From a virus: 22,598 nt of DNA. Below the pieces are notes generated by a model. It was not told where the DNA came from, searched no databases, and saw only the letters and a program-made list of their open reading frames with translations. Where the stretch lies: the IMG/VR virus record IMGVR_UViG_3300031773_000042, positions 1 through 22,598 of that record; one strand, 5' to 3'. The position numbers and the translations under genes are program-made. Shown piece by piece: positions 1 through 7,558 of the stretch (its first letter is position 1; the number at the start of each line of letters is the position of its first letter).

Positions 1-33
1 ATCAATTATACCACCTATAGTTAAATTAGACAT
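1..33 (-). CDS. Start of a further gene, cut by the window edge
   Basis: An ATG on the minus strand at 33 lies 6 bases after the TAA of the nuclease gene. It opens a frame of 11 codons (MSNLTIGGIID) that runs off the window without a stop. The tight spacing after the nuclease matches the operon spacing seen throughout the window, so this is probably the 5' end of the next gene in the post-terminator transcription unit. Too little is visible to assign a function. Confidence 0.5.
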   Translation of the reverse strand, partial: MSNLTIGGIID

Positions 34-39
34 ATGCTA

Positions 40-978
40 TTATTTCTTTGAAAATAAACTTTTTTTCTTAGTTTTATTGTAAGTATTTTGCTTTTTACTG
101 AACAATCCTTGTGCAACTTTTGCCGGTTTGGATTTTTCTTTTAATTCAGCTCTATTCTTTTTATAATTTTTATCTATTTTTTTAGTTACATCTTTAACTT
201 TATAAAGTTTAAAATTTGGCTTATTTAAGTCAACTTTAACTCTTTTGATAGTATATGCATCACCACGATCATTATCTTTCTTATTTACAGGTTTTTGACG
301 CAACCAAACTATCCATCTTTCCTCAACTTTAAGATCAGTATTAGTTTGAATAACATTAGCATAATCAGATAATTGAATTGTATATTTATTTAAATTTGTA
401 TTATACATATTAGAAAAATCTCCCGATAATTTCTTATTACCATATACTTCATTTATATTTCTTTTATTTGTTTTCCAATCAAATATTACTAAGTTTCCAG
501 TATCTTTATTTAATAACAATCCATCAACTGTTCCTGCATGTAATGTAGATTCATCATAAACTCTTAATTCTAAAAACAACACAACATAATTATCAGGTAA
601 CCATTCATAAAAGTCAAGAACTGCTTGTTCTCTCCAATCTATAGGATAATCAAAATTAGGAAAACATTCTGAAAATAAATGAACTCTAGTTCCCATTATG
701 GATGCTTCACTTCCAATTAATTTCCAACGTTGTCTATAATATAGTCCTGTACGTTTATCATTTGCATTTTCTTTTAACTTTTTTCTACCTTTGGCTTCTG
801 ATGCATGGTATGAATTAAAAGCTTCTGAAAAACGTTTTAAATAAGTTGTTGTGCTAATTAATTGTTTTCCGTTTAATGTATAAGTATGTGTTTCTTCATC
901 AAAAGATAACCCTGAAAACGTTTTATTAATTTTATTTCTTAATTTATTAGTTTTAGGAGAATCACAAAAATTTTTCAT
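40..978 (-). CDS. RecB/Cas4-like PD-(D/E)XK exonuclease
   Basis: A 312-residue protein with the motif series of RecB/Cas4-type nucleases. GTRVH ends at H100, followed by E104. LELRV contains E137. AGTVD gives D152. FDWKT gives D167 and K169, the D-x-K active site. QLSDY gives the Q-x3-Y helix motif (Q202, Y206). The family degrades or resects DNA with a divalent metal, and phage versions serve recombination or replication; the exact role here is inferred. The N-terminal stretch (GLSFDEETHTYTLNGKQL) is usual for phage members. The C-terminal 50 residues are very lysine-rich, and the pentapeptide LFSKK occurs twice (292-296 and 308-312, the latter the extreme C-terminus). The gene lies beyond a terminator from the structural operon, so it probably belongs to a separately transcribed DNA-metabolism unit. 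No iron-sulfur cysteine cluster of the Cas4 kind is evident. Confidence 0.85.
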   Translation of the reverse strand: MKNFCDSPKTNKLRNKINKTFSGLSFDEETHTYTLNGKQLISTTTYLKRFSEAFNSYHASEAKGRKKLKENANDKRTGLYYRQRWKLIGSEASIMGTRVHLFSECFPNFDYPIDWREQAVLDFYEWLPDNYVVLFLELRVYDESTLHAGTVDGLLLNKDTGNLVIFDWKTNKRNINEVYGNKKLSGDFSNMYNTNLNKYTIQLSDYANVIQTNTDLKVEERWIVWLRQKPVNKKDNDRGDAYTIKRVKVDLNKPNFKLYKVKDVTKKIDKNYKKNRAELKEKSKPAKVAQGLFSKKQNTYNKTKKKSLFSKK

Positions 979-980
979 AT

Positions 981-1104
981 AGTTAATTAGTTAGTTAATA
1001 ATGTTGTAATATACTCATAATTATTAACTAAACGGTCATAATAAATGAAAAAGCCTCTATTTTACTAGAGGCTGTGAAAATAAAATTATAACTAACTAAC
1101 TAAA
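981..1104. repeat. Inverted repeat of TAAC/GTTA units flanking the terminator
   Basis: The plus strand reads agttaattagttagtta at 981-997 and taactaactaactaaat at about 1089-1105. These arms are inverted complements (15 of 17 positions) and enclose about 90 bases that include the intrinsic terminator. The left arm lies directly before the nuclease start codon. The rest of the 979-1168 gap is AT-rich with no convincing gene. A promoter for the nuclease must lie here if it is separately transcribed, but no element could be assigned with confidence. Confidence 0.6.
1049..1074 (-). terminator. Intrinsic terminator ending the late structural operon
   Basis: A perfect 8-bp stem (agcctcta at 1053-1060, tagaggct at 1067-1074) has a 6-base loop. 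Read on the minus strand it is followed by a run of four T (1052-1049), then C and more A/T. On the plus strand no T run follows, so it works for leftward transcription. It falls after the last small gene of the structural operon and before the nuclease gene. It is the only GC-containing stem-loop with a T tract noticed in the window. Confidence 0.8.
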
Positions 1105-1168
1105 TATTTTCATTTAAATTATTACTATTTTTAATCTTCAATTTTAGTAATTATTTATTTTCAAATAT

Positions 1169-1273
1169 TTATTTATTTTTATTACACTTGTCCTTAAGTT
1201 TTTTAATTCTTTTCTTCTGTTTTTCAATAAATTCTTCAAGAATTTTATTGTGATCTACTTCTTGTTTTAACAT
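1169..1273 (-). CDS. Possible 34-residue lysine-rich small protein
   Basis: A short frame starts at ATG 1273, 11 bases after the stop of the holin-like gene, and ends at TAA 1169. It encodes a helical, highly charged peptide (begins MLKQEVDHNKILEEF, ends CNKNK) with a heptad-like pattern. It fills most of the space before the terminator. No function is recognised. Its place in the operon and clean start favour a gene, but a length of 34 codons in AT-rich, lysine-biased DNA can arise by chance. Confidence 0.4.
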   Translation of the reverse strand: MLKQEVDHNKILEEFIEKQKKRIKKLKDKCNKNK

Positions 1274-1284
1274 AATATTAAATT

Positions 1285-1317
1285 TTAGTCTAATAATCTA
1301 AATTTATTATTAATAAG
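1285..1317. repeat. 33-base direct repeat, copy A (3' end of the holin-like gene)
   Basis: This 33-base stretch matches 3438-3470 at 31 of 33 positions in the same orientation. Copy A encodes the last residues LINNKFRLLD plus stop of the holin-like protein. Copy B would encode LINNKFRFLD plus stop. One difference is silent (AAT/AAC) and the other is L to F. Confidence 0.85.
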
Positions 1318-1587
1318 CTGGTGTATAGATTCTATTGCAACAACAGCTCCATTTAAACTTTCCTGGGTTTCTAAGTCACGCTCTCTTGTGTATTTATTAA
1401 GTTCCCTTAATTCTACTGTATGACGTTCAATAAGCCCTTTAATTTCTTTTTGACACTCTTGCCTCTCTATTCTTAATAAAGCTTTTTCTTCTTTATACAT
1501 TTTAAGAAGTTGCCAAATTGCTAAACCACAGCCGATAATTAAGGGAGATTGCTCGGCAAAACGCTGCATTAATAATGTAAAATCCAT
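1285..1587 (-). CDS. Holin-like small membrane protein
   Basis: A 100-residue protein. A short N-terminal region is followed by one hydrophobic segment at about residues 14-29 (SPLIIGCGLAIWQLLK). A long charged helical region then runs to the end, rich in E, K and R and probably coiled coil. The layout of one N-terminal membrane span plus a charged cytoplasmic helix resembles BhlA/UviB-type holin-like proteins, which permeabilise the inner membrane at lysis. That is a layout argument, not a sequence match. It is near the end of the structural operon, where lysis genes often lie, but no endolysin is visible in the window. The last codons (LINNKFRLLD and stop) are duplicated as DNA at 3438-3470. 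Confidence 0.55.
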   Translation of the reverse strand: MDFTLLMQRFAEQSPLIIGCGLAIWQLLKMYKEEKALLRIERQECQKEIKGLIERHTVELRELNKYTRERDLETQESLNGAVVAIESIHQLINNKFRLLD

Positions 1588-1622
1588 TAATATGTTTAGT
1601 TTTTTATATTTTTAAATATTAT

Positions 1623-2171
1623 TTAATATTCAATACTCATGACCGCTATAATTGCGTCTTTTAATGTTATTGTAATTGTTATTTCGTTTATTGCGTTTAT
1701 AGATATTAAATATCTATTATTGTATACTTCTTGATGTTTAACAAGTGCTGATCCTACAAAATTAGTAACGTCTGTTGAATTTTCAAAAAATAATACCGTC
1801 CCATTATTCCCTAAAAACTCAAAAGGATATGTAAAGTTATCTTTGAAAATCATCATAGAATTATAGTAGCTAAATTGAGTTCTTGATATATTAAAAGTAT
1901 TACCTGAATCTAATGGATACTCAAAAACGTTAATAAGATTCTTATCATCTTCTTTTTGTATCTGCTCTATTCTAAGGTTTTTAGTTACTTGTAATATACT
2001 ATTAGATATGTCAGTAGTTAAACTATCTTCATAGCTTTCTATGTTGGTATTATTAATATAGTCTTTAGCTATATAATAATTTGTATCCTTAGTAACCATT
2101 TCACCTAAGAAATAAGTTCCTTCTATAAGAGGAATAATCTGAACAGAGTAATTTTCGCTATTGTAATTCAT
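1623..2171 (-). CDS. Hypothetical tail-module protein, 182 residues
   Basis: No family is recognised. The sequence has no signal peptide or clear membrane span and looks mostly beta-structured, with many alternating hydrophobic residues. It ends in a strand-rich stretch (about 150-182, including SINAINEITITITLKDAI). The start codon overlaps the stop of the preceding fibre gene by one base (TAATG), so the two are probably translationally coupled. Its place after a fibre gene and before the holin-like gene suggests a fibre accessory, a receptor-binding tip, or a fibre-assembly helper. This is inference from position only. Confidence 0.75.
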   Translation of the reverse strand: MNYNSENYSVQIIPLIEGTYFLGEMVTKDTNYYIAKDYINNTNIESYEDSLTTDISNSILQVTKNLRIEQIQKEDDKNLINVFEYPLDSGNTFNISRTQFSYYNSMMIFKDNFTYPFEFLGNNGTVLFFENSTDVTNFVGSALVKHQEVYNNRYLISINAINEITITITLKDAIIAVMSIEY

Positions 2172-3223
2172 TATCTTCTATTTTGTAAACTAACTAATAC
2201 AGAGCTAGGAAAACTAGGATTACTACCACTATTCTCTATGGCTTGCCCTATTGTACCCGATTGAGCAAATGCTGCCCCAATAACATCACCTGCTCCTGCC
2301 GTATTAGGATATACATTATAACCTATTGTTATGGCAGCACTATAGTCAACATAGTATATACCAAAGTGATGCACTGCTACATATGTCTCATTTGGATTGC
2401 CTGTTGCTGCACCCCTTCTTGTAACAACACCTTGAGTAACATTTCTCTCTCCCGTTGATGATATATAATTTAAAACAGGAAACTCAACACCGCCAATAGT
2501 TGCAGCAGTTGTAGTTATAAATACTACCTTTTGTACAGCAACTGTTTGCACAGTAGTATCTTCTACACATATGTTCATTGCCACACTGATCCACAAATCA
2601 TATCCGCTATTATATGTCTCTATTAATCCTTGTCTTTTATTAAATACTTGAAAATTATTTGTAGGACTTGGGTAAGCTGCATCTCTTGCTATAGCATCAT
2701 CTACCATTGGCGTACTAGCTAAAAAATTAGCTACATCTGTACTTCTTAAAGTTCCACTATTTTCTAGTAAAACTTTCATTCCTGCAATAGGTGTTATACT
2801 AGCGTAATTTGTTATAAGTTGAGGTTGTGCTTGAATTTCTATTTCATCAGTACCTTCTGTAATATCAAAATCTGCAGATGATAAACTTCTAAATTCTAAA
2901 TCAACGCCTGTCTTTTGCTTGAAGACTCCAGCACCACCACCAACATTACTAGCTGTATTTACTTCTCCAGAACCTGGAGGAGCAGGCGTAGTTACATATA
3001 GTATAGAATCTGCTTTAGACTGTAAGTTATCATTTATTTTAATTAATATCTTGTCATTCTGTATTGCATCTGCTAATGAGTTTGCAGAAGATATTTGATC
3101 AAAAGTAAAATTATTAGTGACAATAAAATCTCCACCATATGATACATTTATATTTAATTCTTTTATAAATATATTTTCATATGGTTTAGACACATTAATT
3201 AATGTAACTGTGGCATTACTCAT
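2171..3223 (-). CDS. Phage tail fibre / receptor-binding protein
   Basis: A 350-residue protein. Residues about 90-130 carry a motif recurrent in tail fibres and virion appendages of many phages (NVGGGAGVFKQKTGVDLEF then RSL), preceded by a short Pro/Gly linker (TPAPPGSGEVNTASN). The C-terminal 150 residues are beta-rich, with long Thr/Val/Ala-rich strands, and probably form the receptor-binding tip. Its ATG is embedded in the stop of the 50-residue membrane ORF (ATGA), and its own stop overlaps the next start. The role is adhesion at the tail or capsid surface. The fibre call is firm at the level of motif and context, while the receptor and exact site are unknown. Confidence 0.7.
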   Translation of the reverse strand: MSNATVTLINVSKPYENIFIKELNINVSYGGDFIVTNNFTFDQISSANSLADAIQNDKILIKINDNLQSKADSILYVTTPAPPGSGEVNTASNVGGGAGVFKQKTGVDLEFRSLSSADFDITEGTDEIEIQAQPQLITNYASITPIAGMKVLLENSGTLRSTDVANFLASTPMVDDAIARDAAYPSPTNNFQVFNKRQGLIETYNSGYDLWISVAMNICVEDTTVQTVAVQKVVFITTTAATIGGVEFPVLNYISSTGERNVTQGVVTRRGAATGNPNETYVAVHHFGIYYVDYSAAITIGYNVYPNTAGAGDVIGAAFAQSGTIGQAIENSGSNPSFPSSVLVSLQNRR

Positions 3224-3372
3224 TTAAAATATCTTTTGTAAAACAAAGTTAGCGCTGCAACAACTCCAAAATTACTAATTATTTTTATAATAGAATCTAT
3301 TGCAGTAATATCTGTCCCTGTAAATAATAATCCTCCTGTAGCTAAAAAATCTGCAATATCTAAATTAAACAT
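3220..3372 (-). CDS. Small membrane protein, 50 residues
   Basis: The frame starts at ATG 3372 and ends with TGA at 3220-3222. That stop overlaps the ATG of the fibre gene as ATGA, a classic coupling arrangement that argues for real translation. The peptide begins MFNLDIADFLATGGLLF, has a hydrophobic span at about residues 27-45 (including IIKIISNFGVVAALTLF), and ends in a basic tail (YKRYFK). The layout suits an inner-membrane protein with its C-terminus in the cytoplasm, so it could be holin-like or a lysis accessory. No named family is recognised. It is easily missed because it is only 50 codons long. Confidence 0.65.
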   Translation of the reverse strand: MFNLDIADFLATGGLLFTGTDITAIDSIIKIISNFGVVAALTLFYKRYFK

Positions 3373-3437
3373 ATTATATTTTTTTCGATTTTTTTAATCT
3401 TTTTATCAAGAGTAAATTTATTTAATTTTTAAATTCA

Positions 3438-3470
3438 TTAGTCTAAAAATCTAAATTTGTTATTAATAAG
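3438..3470. repeat. 33-base direct repeat, copy B (relic of the holin-like gene end)
   Basis: This segment matches the 3' end of the holin-like gene at 31 of 33 bases and begins a few bases after the stop of the tailspike gene. It has no start codon or open frame of its own. The remaining 3373-3475 gap is A/T-rich with no other gene seen. It is best read as a leftover of a duplication or recombination event in the fibre/lysis region. Confidence 0.8.
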
Positions 3471-3475
3471 GGTTG

Positions 3476-5035
3476 TTAAAATTGATATCCATTTAATACA
3501 AATTCTCTTACTAAAATATCCTTAGGGGTAGAAGTTCCTCCCGTATTAAAGGATTCAAATTCTACATCAAATACATCTCCAAAGGTAGCTTGACCTATAA
3601 CACTGAATGTAAAAGATTGTGCCCTACCTTGTCTTATTTCGGGATAACCTATTGCATAAGGAATAGCTGTTCCATTAGAACGCAACCTACAAGCTATAAA
3701 TCCATCACCCGACATTTCAACTGTCGCTGTAACAACTACCATGAAATTTGCATCTACCTTTGAGTCATAAGTAAGTGAGCAATTTGCAGCACTTGTTATC
3801 ACCCTCGTAACAAGAGGAAATGTTGGTGTATTTGTAAAAGCACCTGTTGTTACATTAGCTGCCGCTAAAACTTGAGGGTTTGTAGTTCCTGTGTCTAAAT
3901 CATTTAAGTTTCCTACAATAGACAGAGTTGCCTTAGCATTTCCATTACCAATACCTTGATTGGCTTGAATAATTGTAGTGTTCTGAATGTCATAATCAAT
4001 ACTTGTAACAGCACCGGTTGTCAACCCTACATCTATACCTGTATTTGCAGATATAGTTCCAAAACCTATTGTTGTAGTATTATCTATTTTTATTCCGTCT
4101 TGTGTTTGTTGAGGATGAAATAAACAACCTGAAATATTAACTGCTCCAAAACCATTACCTGCACCATTAGGGCGTAATTCTATAAGAGGAGTTAATGCCC
4201 ACCCACTTGGCGTAGGAATACTTGTTTCATCAAACCACCTTACAAACTCGCAACTTGATAACTGAAGTTTAGAATTATTTTGGAAATGACACCCCATTAC
4301 AGTAGCTTGAACATACCAAACTAAAGTGTTTTGAATATCTACCAAATCAAACCCTTCAATATGCCAAACATCATAGCAATTCCTAAATTGGCAGTTGACA
4401 ATAGTAAGTACCTTATCTCTGCCATCATTAAACCCTACACCGTAATTATGGTTGTCTGCTCTTAATACAACCTCTCCTCCTGTGACATTTGTAGAAGAAA
4501 ACTTTAAATTTGAAAACTCACAGTTGACATTATCAACTGTTATGAAATCACCTCCACTACTTGTGTATGTTAAACCATCTTTGTCTCTATCCCAACCAAG
4601 AATGGCTATGTTATCCCCATTTATTAACAGTCTATTAGAACAATTAACATTACCCCTAATAAAATAAGTTGTGTTAGCTGCTAATGTAATAACACTCCCT
4701 ACGGCAGTTCCAAAATCTGATTCTTGAGCAATCTCTACTACATTTACACCATTAATTGTAGGAGTAAATACTCCTCCAAACCCACTGGCAGTATAATTAG
4801 GATGAAGTGTAAATGTCTTTGCTAATGTATCAGTTATTAATATTTCTTCTGTAGTTCCAGGATCACGTAATTTCCAAGAATTAGCGTTTGAAGTTTGTGT
4901 ATTCCATACAAAGTTGCCACCCGTAGAATCTATCTCAGGGTTGGAAGTTGCATCAAATTGTATTTCAGAATCAACTTTTAATATAGAACCTTTTAACCAG
5001 TGTCCTGCTGTTTTTAATATCGTTCTTAATCCCAT
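3476..5035 (-). CDS. Tailspike-like protein with probable parallel beta-helix
   Basis: A 519-residue protein. A short N-terminal part (1-60) probably anchors it to the virion. The central region (about 110-370) has the texture of a right-handed parallel beta-helix: repeated short strands with Asn/Cys/Ser ladders, such as VDNVNCEFSNLKFSS, LTIVNCQFRNCYDVW, LQLSSCEFVRW and AVNISGCLFHP, spaced about 20-25 residues apart. The C-terminal 120 residues look like a beta-sandwich. Phage tailspikes with this fold bind and often cleave surface polysaccharide; no catalytic residues can be named here. It starts 11 bases downstream of the stop of the 88-residue gene. The fold is judged from pattern, not from a search. 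Confidence 0.7.
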   Translation of the reverse strand: MGLRTILKTAGHWLKGSILKVDSEIQFDATSNPEIDSTGGNFVWNTQTSNANSWKLRDPGTTEEILITDTLAKTFTLHPNYTASGFGGVFTPTINGVNVVEIAQESDFGTAVGSVITLAANTTYFIRGNVNCSNRLLINGDNIAILGWDRDKDGLTYTSSGGDFITVDNVNCEFSNLKFSSTNVTGGEVVLRADNHNYGVGFNDGRDKVLTIVNCQFRNCYDVWHIEGFDLVDIQNTLVWYVQATVMGCHFQNNSKLQLSSCEFVRWFDETSIPTPSGWALTPLIELRPNGAGNGFGAVNISGCLFHPQQTQDGIKIDNTTTIGFGTISANTGIDVGLTTGAVTSIDYDIQNTTIIQANQGIGNGNAKATLSIVGNLNDLDTGTTNPQVLAAANVTTGAFTNTPTFPLVTRVITSAANCSLTYDSKVDANFMVVVTATVEMSGDGFIACRLRSNGTAIPYAIGYPEIRQGRAQSFTFSVIGQATFGDVFDVEFESFNTGGTSTPKDILVREFVLNGYQF

Positions 5036-5046
5036 TGTTTTTTATT

Positions 5047-5313
5047 TTATACTATAAATGGATCGTTCCATTCTTCTGTTAACATTATTGCCATCATTTC
5101 TTCATATGTATATGGACCTTCTTTTGTTATTAAATCATCAAGAAAGTCTGGAGGATTACCGTGCTTCCACTTTACAAATGCTTTAGTTTGATCTACCGAC
5201 CTTCTAACATCTTCTGTTTCATAAACCTGAGAAAAATCTATTTTTGATAATTCACTAATATTGAATATGATAGAATCTCTATTTTCATAACTATGTGACA
5301 TCGTATCTACCAT
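5047..5313 (-). CDS. Small phage protein between lectin and spike genes, 88 residues
   Basis: The gene overlaps the end of the LamG-like gene. From ATG 5313 the overlap is 23 bases. A second ATG at 5301 (MSHSYENRD) would cut it to 11 bases and is an equally good start. The protein is acidic and has the pattern RRSVDQTKAFVKW followed by PYTYEEMMAIMLTEEW, which resembles small proteins I associate with phage fibre loci. It may help fibre folding or attachment, but no function is established. There is no signal peptide or membrane span. Confidence 0.65.
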   Translation of the reverse strand: MVDTMSHSYENRDSIIFNISELSKIDFSQVYETEDVRRSVDQTKAFVKWKHGNPPDFLDDLITKEGPYTYEEMMAIMLTEEWNDPFIV

Positions 5314-6130
5314 TTAATGTGTTAATATTCTGTGTTACTTCTTCTTGTGTTAACACTCTATCATATACTAATGTTTGATAAGTTGTTCCAGGAAATTGAA
5401 ATAACGGTACTGTTCCTGTTCCTATCCACCCATTAAGTGCAACTTTCATAGATGTAGTTTGAAATGTATTTGTTAAAGCTCCATAACTTATAACTATTAC
5501 ATTACTTTGCAGTTTGCCATCAATGTAAAATGTTGGTCTATCTAGCCCATCGTTTGTATTTATAGAGCCATCAAAACAAATAGTTAAATTATGTATTTTA
5601 TTTGCCTCTATAATATCTCCATCACTTCTTACAAGTCTTGTTTGTGGGAATCCACCAATAAGACCTGGGGATGTGTAAGGAATATGTTCTATTCTTATTC
5701 CTCCATAGCTTTCTGCTGTAATGTTTCTTACTAACATAAGGAGCTGCCTGTTGTTTCCGGAACCAAATTTTGAAAAGAAAGTATATGGAACATCGTCTGC
5801 TAATGTATCAAACTTTATCCAAGTTTGAATTGTATAAGTAGGACTTGTCCCTCCTATTACTCCATTAAGTATGTTCCCTAAGTCAATAGTATCATCTAAA
5901 CCATCAAAAGCTACTCCCCCACCTTTATCTGTAGTATAAGAAGTACCATTAAGCATAGTGCCATCATAGTTGTTACCTGTAAGGTCACTCCATGTGTTAT
6001 TACCTCCTGCTAACGATGAACTATAAAAACCATCTAAATTTAAAACAAGTCCACTTGTGACTAATCCAAAGGGTAATTTTTGTCCTTTTAGATACTTTAA
6101 ATTTTTTACATTTATATTCTTAATTATCAT
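5291..6130 (-). CDS. LamG/concanavalin-like lectin domain virion protein
   Basis: A 279-residue protein dominated by a LamG-type jelly roll. Landmarks are LVLNLDG (28-34), TWSDLTGN (46-53), GGVAFDGLDDTIDLG (71-85), the central YTIQTWIKF strand, the FYIDGKLQ hairpin, and the family-typical ending VYDRVLTQEEVTQNINTLNGRY (split here as VYDRVLTQEEV, about 255-265, then TQNINTLNGRY). Such domains bind carbohydrate, so host glycan recognition is the likely role. The first 20 residues (IIKNINVKNLKYLKGQKLP) may attach it to the virion. Its start overlaps the stop of the upstream fibre gene as ATGA. Its stop is TAG, evidence against TAG recoding. Confidence 0.85.
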   Translation of the reverse strand: MIIKNINVKNLKYLKGQKLPFGLVTSGLVLNLDGFYSSSLAGGNNTWSDLTGNNYDGTMLNGTSYTTDKGGGVAFDGLDDTIDLGNILNGVIGGTSPTYTIQTWIKFDTLADDVPYTFFSKFGSGNNRQLLMLVRNITAESYGGIRIEHIPYTSPGLIGGFPQTRLVRSDGDIIEANKIHNLTICFDGSINTNDGLDRPTFYIDGKLQSNVIVISYGALTNTFQTTSMKVALNGWIGTGTVPLFQFPGTTYQTLVYDRVLTQEEVTQNINTLNGRYDVT

Positions 6131-7224
6131 ATCAATACTTCGCTAAACACAGTTTCAGATTTCCATTTTATCTCTAATGCATCTCCTGATGTTACCTTTA
6201 CGTCAAGCACTCCAGTACCTGCCTCTAAAACTGCTGACCAACCTGAAGTGGCTGCATCCTCGGCTATTAACTCATCCGTAACAGTGTCAACAATAGAAGT
6301 AACAGCAGAAAATTGCTTTATAGCACCCCTAAACTCATGACACCAAACATCGCCCGTTGATGTTTTAATAGCAGTAATCCTTGTAACAAAAGACTGAACT
6401 GAATTGTTTGTTATAGCTTTAGAAGATGTTAATGTTGTTTGCGCTGCAGTTGTTAAAGTTGCCGTTTGTACATATGAACCTCCTGCAATATCAGAAAGAA
6501 AAGCAACTGTTCCACTTGCATCTTGAAATGTATAAGTTTGATCTCCACTTAAAGCAGGTGGTACTAATAACCCATCAAATGTATTGCCACTTGGCTGTAA
6601 ACTTATTTGATTAGTATAAAGAGTACCTGCTGTCTTAGCAGTTATACCTACTCCAGAAACAATAACAACATTGTCCAATCCTGCGCCAATGAAAGAATTA
6701 AGACCTACTCCTGCTGCACCCGTTCCTATACCAATAGCTTTATCAGTTTCTGAAACAAATCCAGCATCAGTAACACTATTATCTTGTATTTTAAATGTAC
6801 TAAGAACTAAAAGATTTGCATCTGCTATCGCTGCAACTCTATCACCATTAATAACAACCCCTGATTTATCACCACTTTGATTACTTTGTATATCTATTCC
6901 TGTGGAGTATGCACTTAATATACCAGCTGCACCCCAACCAATTTGTGCTGTTGTTGCATCACCATATATCCAAGATTCTCCATAAGCTGTATTATCTGAA
7001 GAAATTGACCATCCTCCAAAAGGTCCATTTAAATTTATAGAATGGGTAGTTCCTGCAGCTATAATTGTATCAGCAGTTAGACCACTTCCTGACAATATAA
7101 TATCTCTTCCTCCTGTGGTATTACCTAATACAAGAGTAGCAGCTAAATCTTCACCACCACCTGGGCCCGCAGGATTAAGCTCTTGGAAATTATCTTCTAA
7201 TAAAGGATTATATTTTAAAGCCAT
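6127..7224 (-). CDS. Tail fibre protein with SGTVAFLSDI motif
   Basis: A 365-residue protein built like modular phage fibres. The N-terminal 60 residues hold AATLVLGNTTGGRDIILSGS, the 'NTTGG-DI' motif seen in many appendage proteins. The middle is Gly/Ala/Thr-rich repetitive beta structure. At about residues 230-245 the motif TYTFQDASGTVAFLSDI marks the junction before a C-terminal domain. The C-terminal 110 residues (from about 255) form a compact beta domain with WCHEFRGAIKQF, likely an oligomerisation or receptor tip. It lies one base from the upstream gene (TAA T ATG) and overlaps the downstream lectin gene by 4 bases. It ends with TGA. Confidence 0.75.
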   Translation of the reverse strand: MALKYNPLLEDNFQELNPAGPGGGEDLAATLVLGNTTGGRDIILSGSGLTADTIIAAGTTHSINLNGPFGGWSISSDNTAYGESWIYGDATTAQIGWGAAGILSAYSTGIDIQSNQSGDKSGVVINGDRVAAIADANLLVLSTFKIQDNSVTDAGFVSETDKAIGIGTGAAGVGLNSFIGAGLDNVVIVSGVGITAKTAGTLYTNQISLQPSGNTFDGLLVPPALSGDQTYTFQDASGTVAFLSDIAGGSYVQTATLTTAAQTTLTSSKAITNNSVQSFVTRITAIKTSTGDVWCHEFRGAIKQFSAVTSIVDTVTDELIAEDAATSGWSAVLEAGTGVLDVKVTSGDALEIKWKSETVFSEVLI

Positions 7225-7225
7225 A

Positions 7226-7552
7226 TTATGATAAAGTTATTGTAGCTACATGATAAGTACCTGCGCCACCATTATAAGTAAAAGTTTTAATAACAGTAAG
7301 TCCTAATTGCGAAGAACTGTATGTTATAGTATCAGGTCTTTGATCTGATGCTCCACCATCAAGCCATACATAAGTAGTAACTAAATCATTAGCTTGAGTT
7401 TCAAGTTTTTCTAAGTTGCTTTTAGAATTAGTGTTTAAATTAATATTTTTTAATTCTATTAATTTCTTAACTATTGCGTTTAAAGCTCCTAATTCCGTGT
7501 TTTTATTAGACGAACCCGTTCTACCAGGAAGTCCAAGTCTAGGTCCTGCCAT
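7226..7552 (-). CDS. Small fibre-module protein, 108 residues
   Basis: The protein has a Gly/Arg-rich start (MAGPRLGLPGRTGSSNK). A helical, probably coiled-coil stretch follows (about 20-60, ELGALNAIVKKLIELKN onward), then a C-terminal beta region of about 40 residues (TYVWLDGGASDQRPDTITY, then LGLTVIKTFTYNGG). The layout suits a trimeric stalk with a small head, or an adaptor between baseplate and fibre. No family is recognised. It lies between the 72-residue anchor-like gene and the SGTVAF fibre gene with gaps of 6 bases and 1 base, so co-expression is likely. Confidence 0.6.
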   Translation of the reverse strand: MAGPRLGLPGRTGSSNKNTELGALNAIVKKLIELKNINLNTNSKSNLEKLETQANDLVTTYVWLDGGASDQRPDTITYSSSQLGLTVIKTFTYNGGAGTYHVATITLS

Positions 7553-7558
7553 GATTTA

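Noticed and set aside
981-1105. TAAC repeats as a CRISPR or telomere-like array
   Set aside because: Units are four bases long with no spacers, only a few copies, and they lie at start codons and at the terminator.
3438-3475. Copy B of the 33-base repeat as an extended C-terminus of the tailspike by frameshift
   Set aside because: It lies after the spike TAA in another frame and there is no slippery heptamer at the junction, so a relic or recombination scar is simpler.
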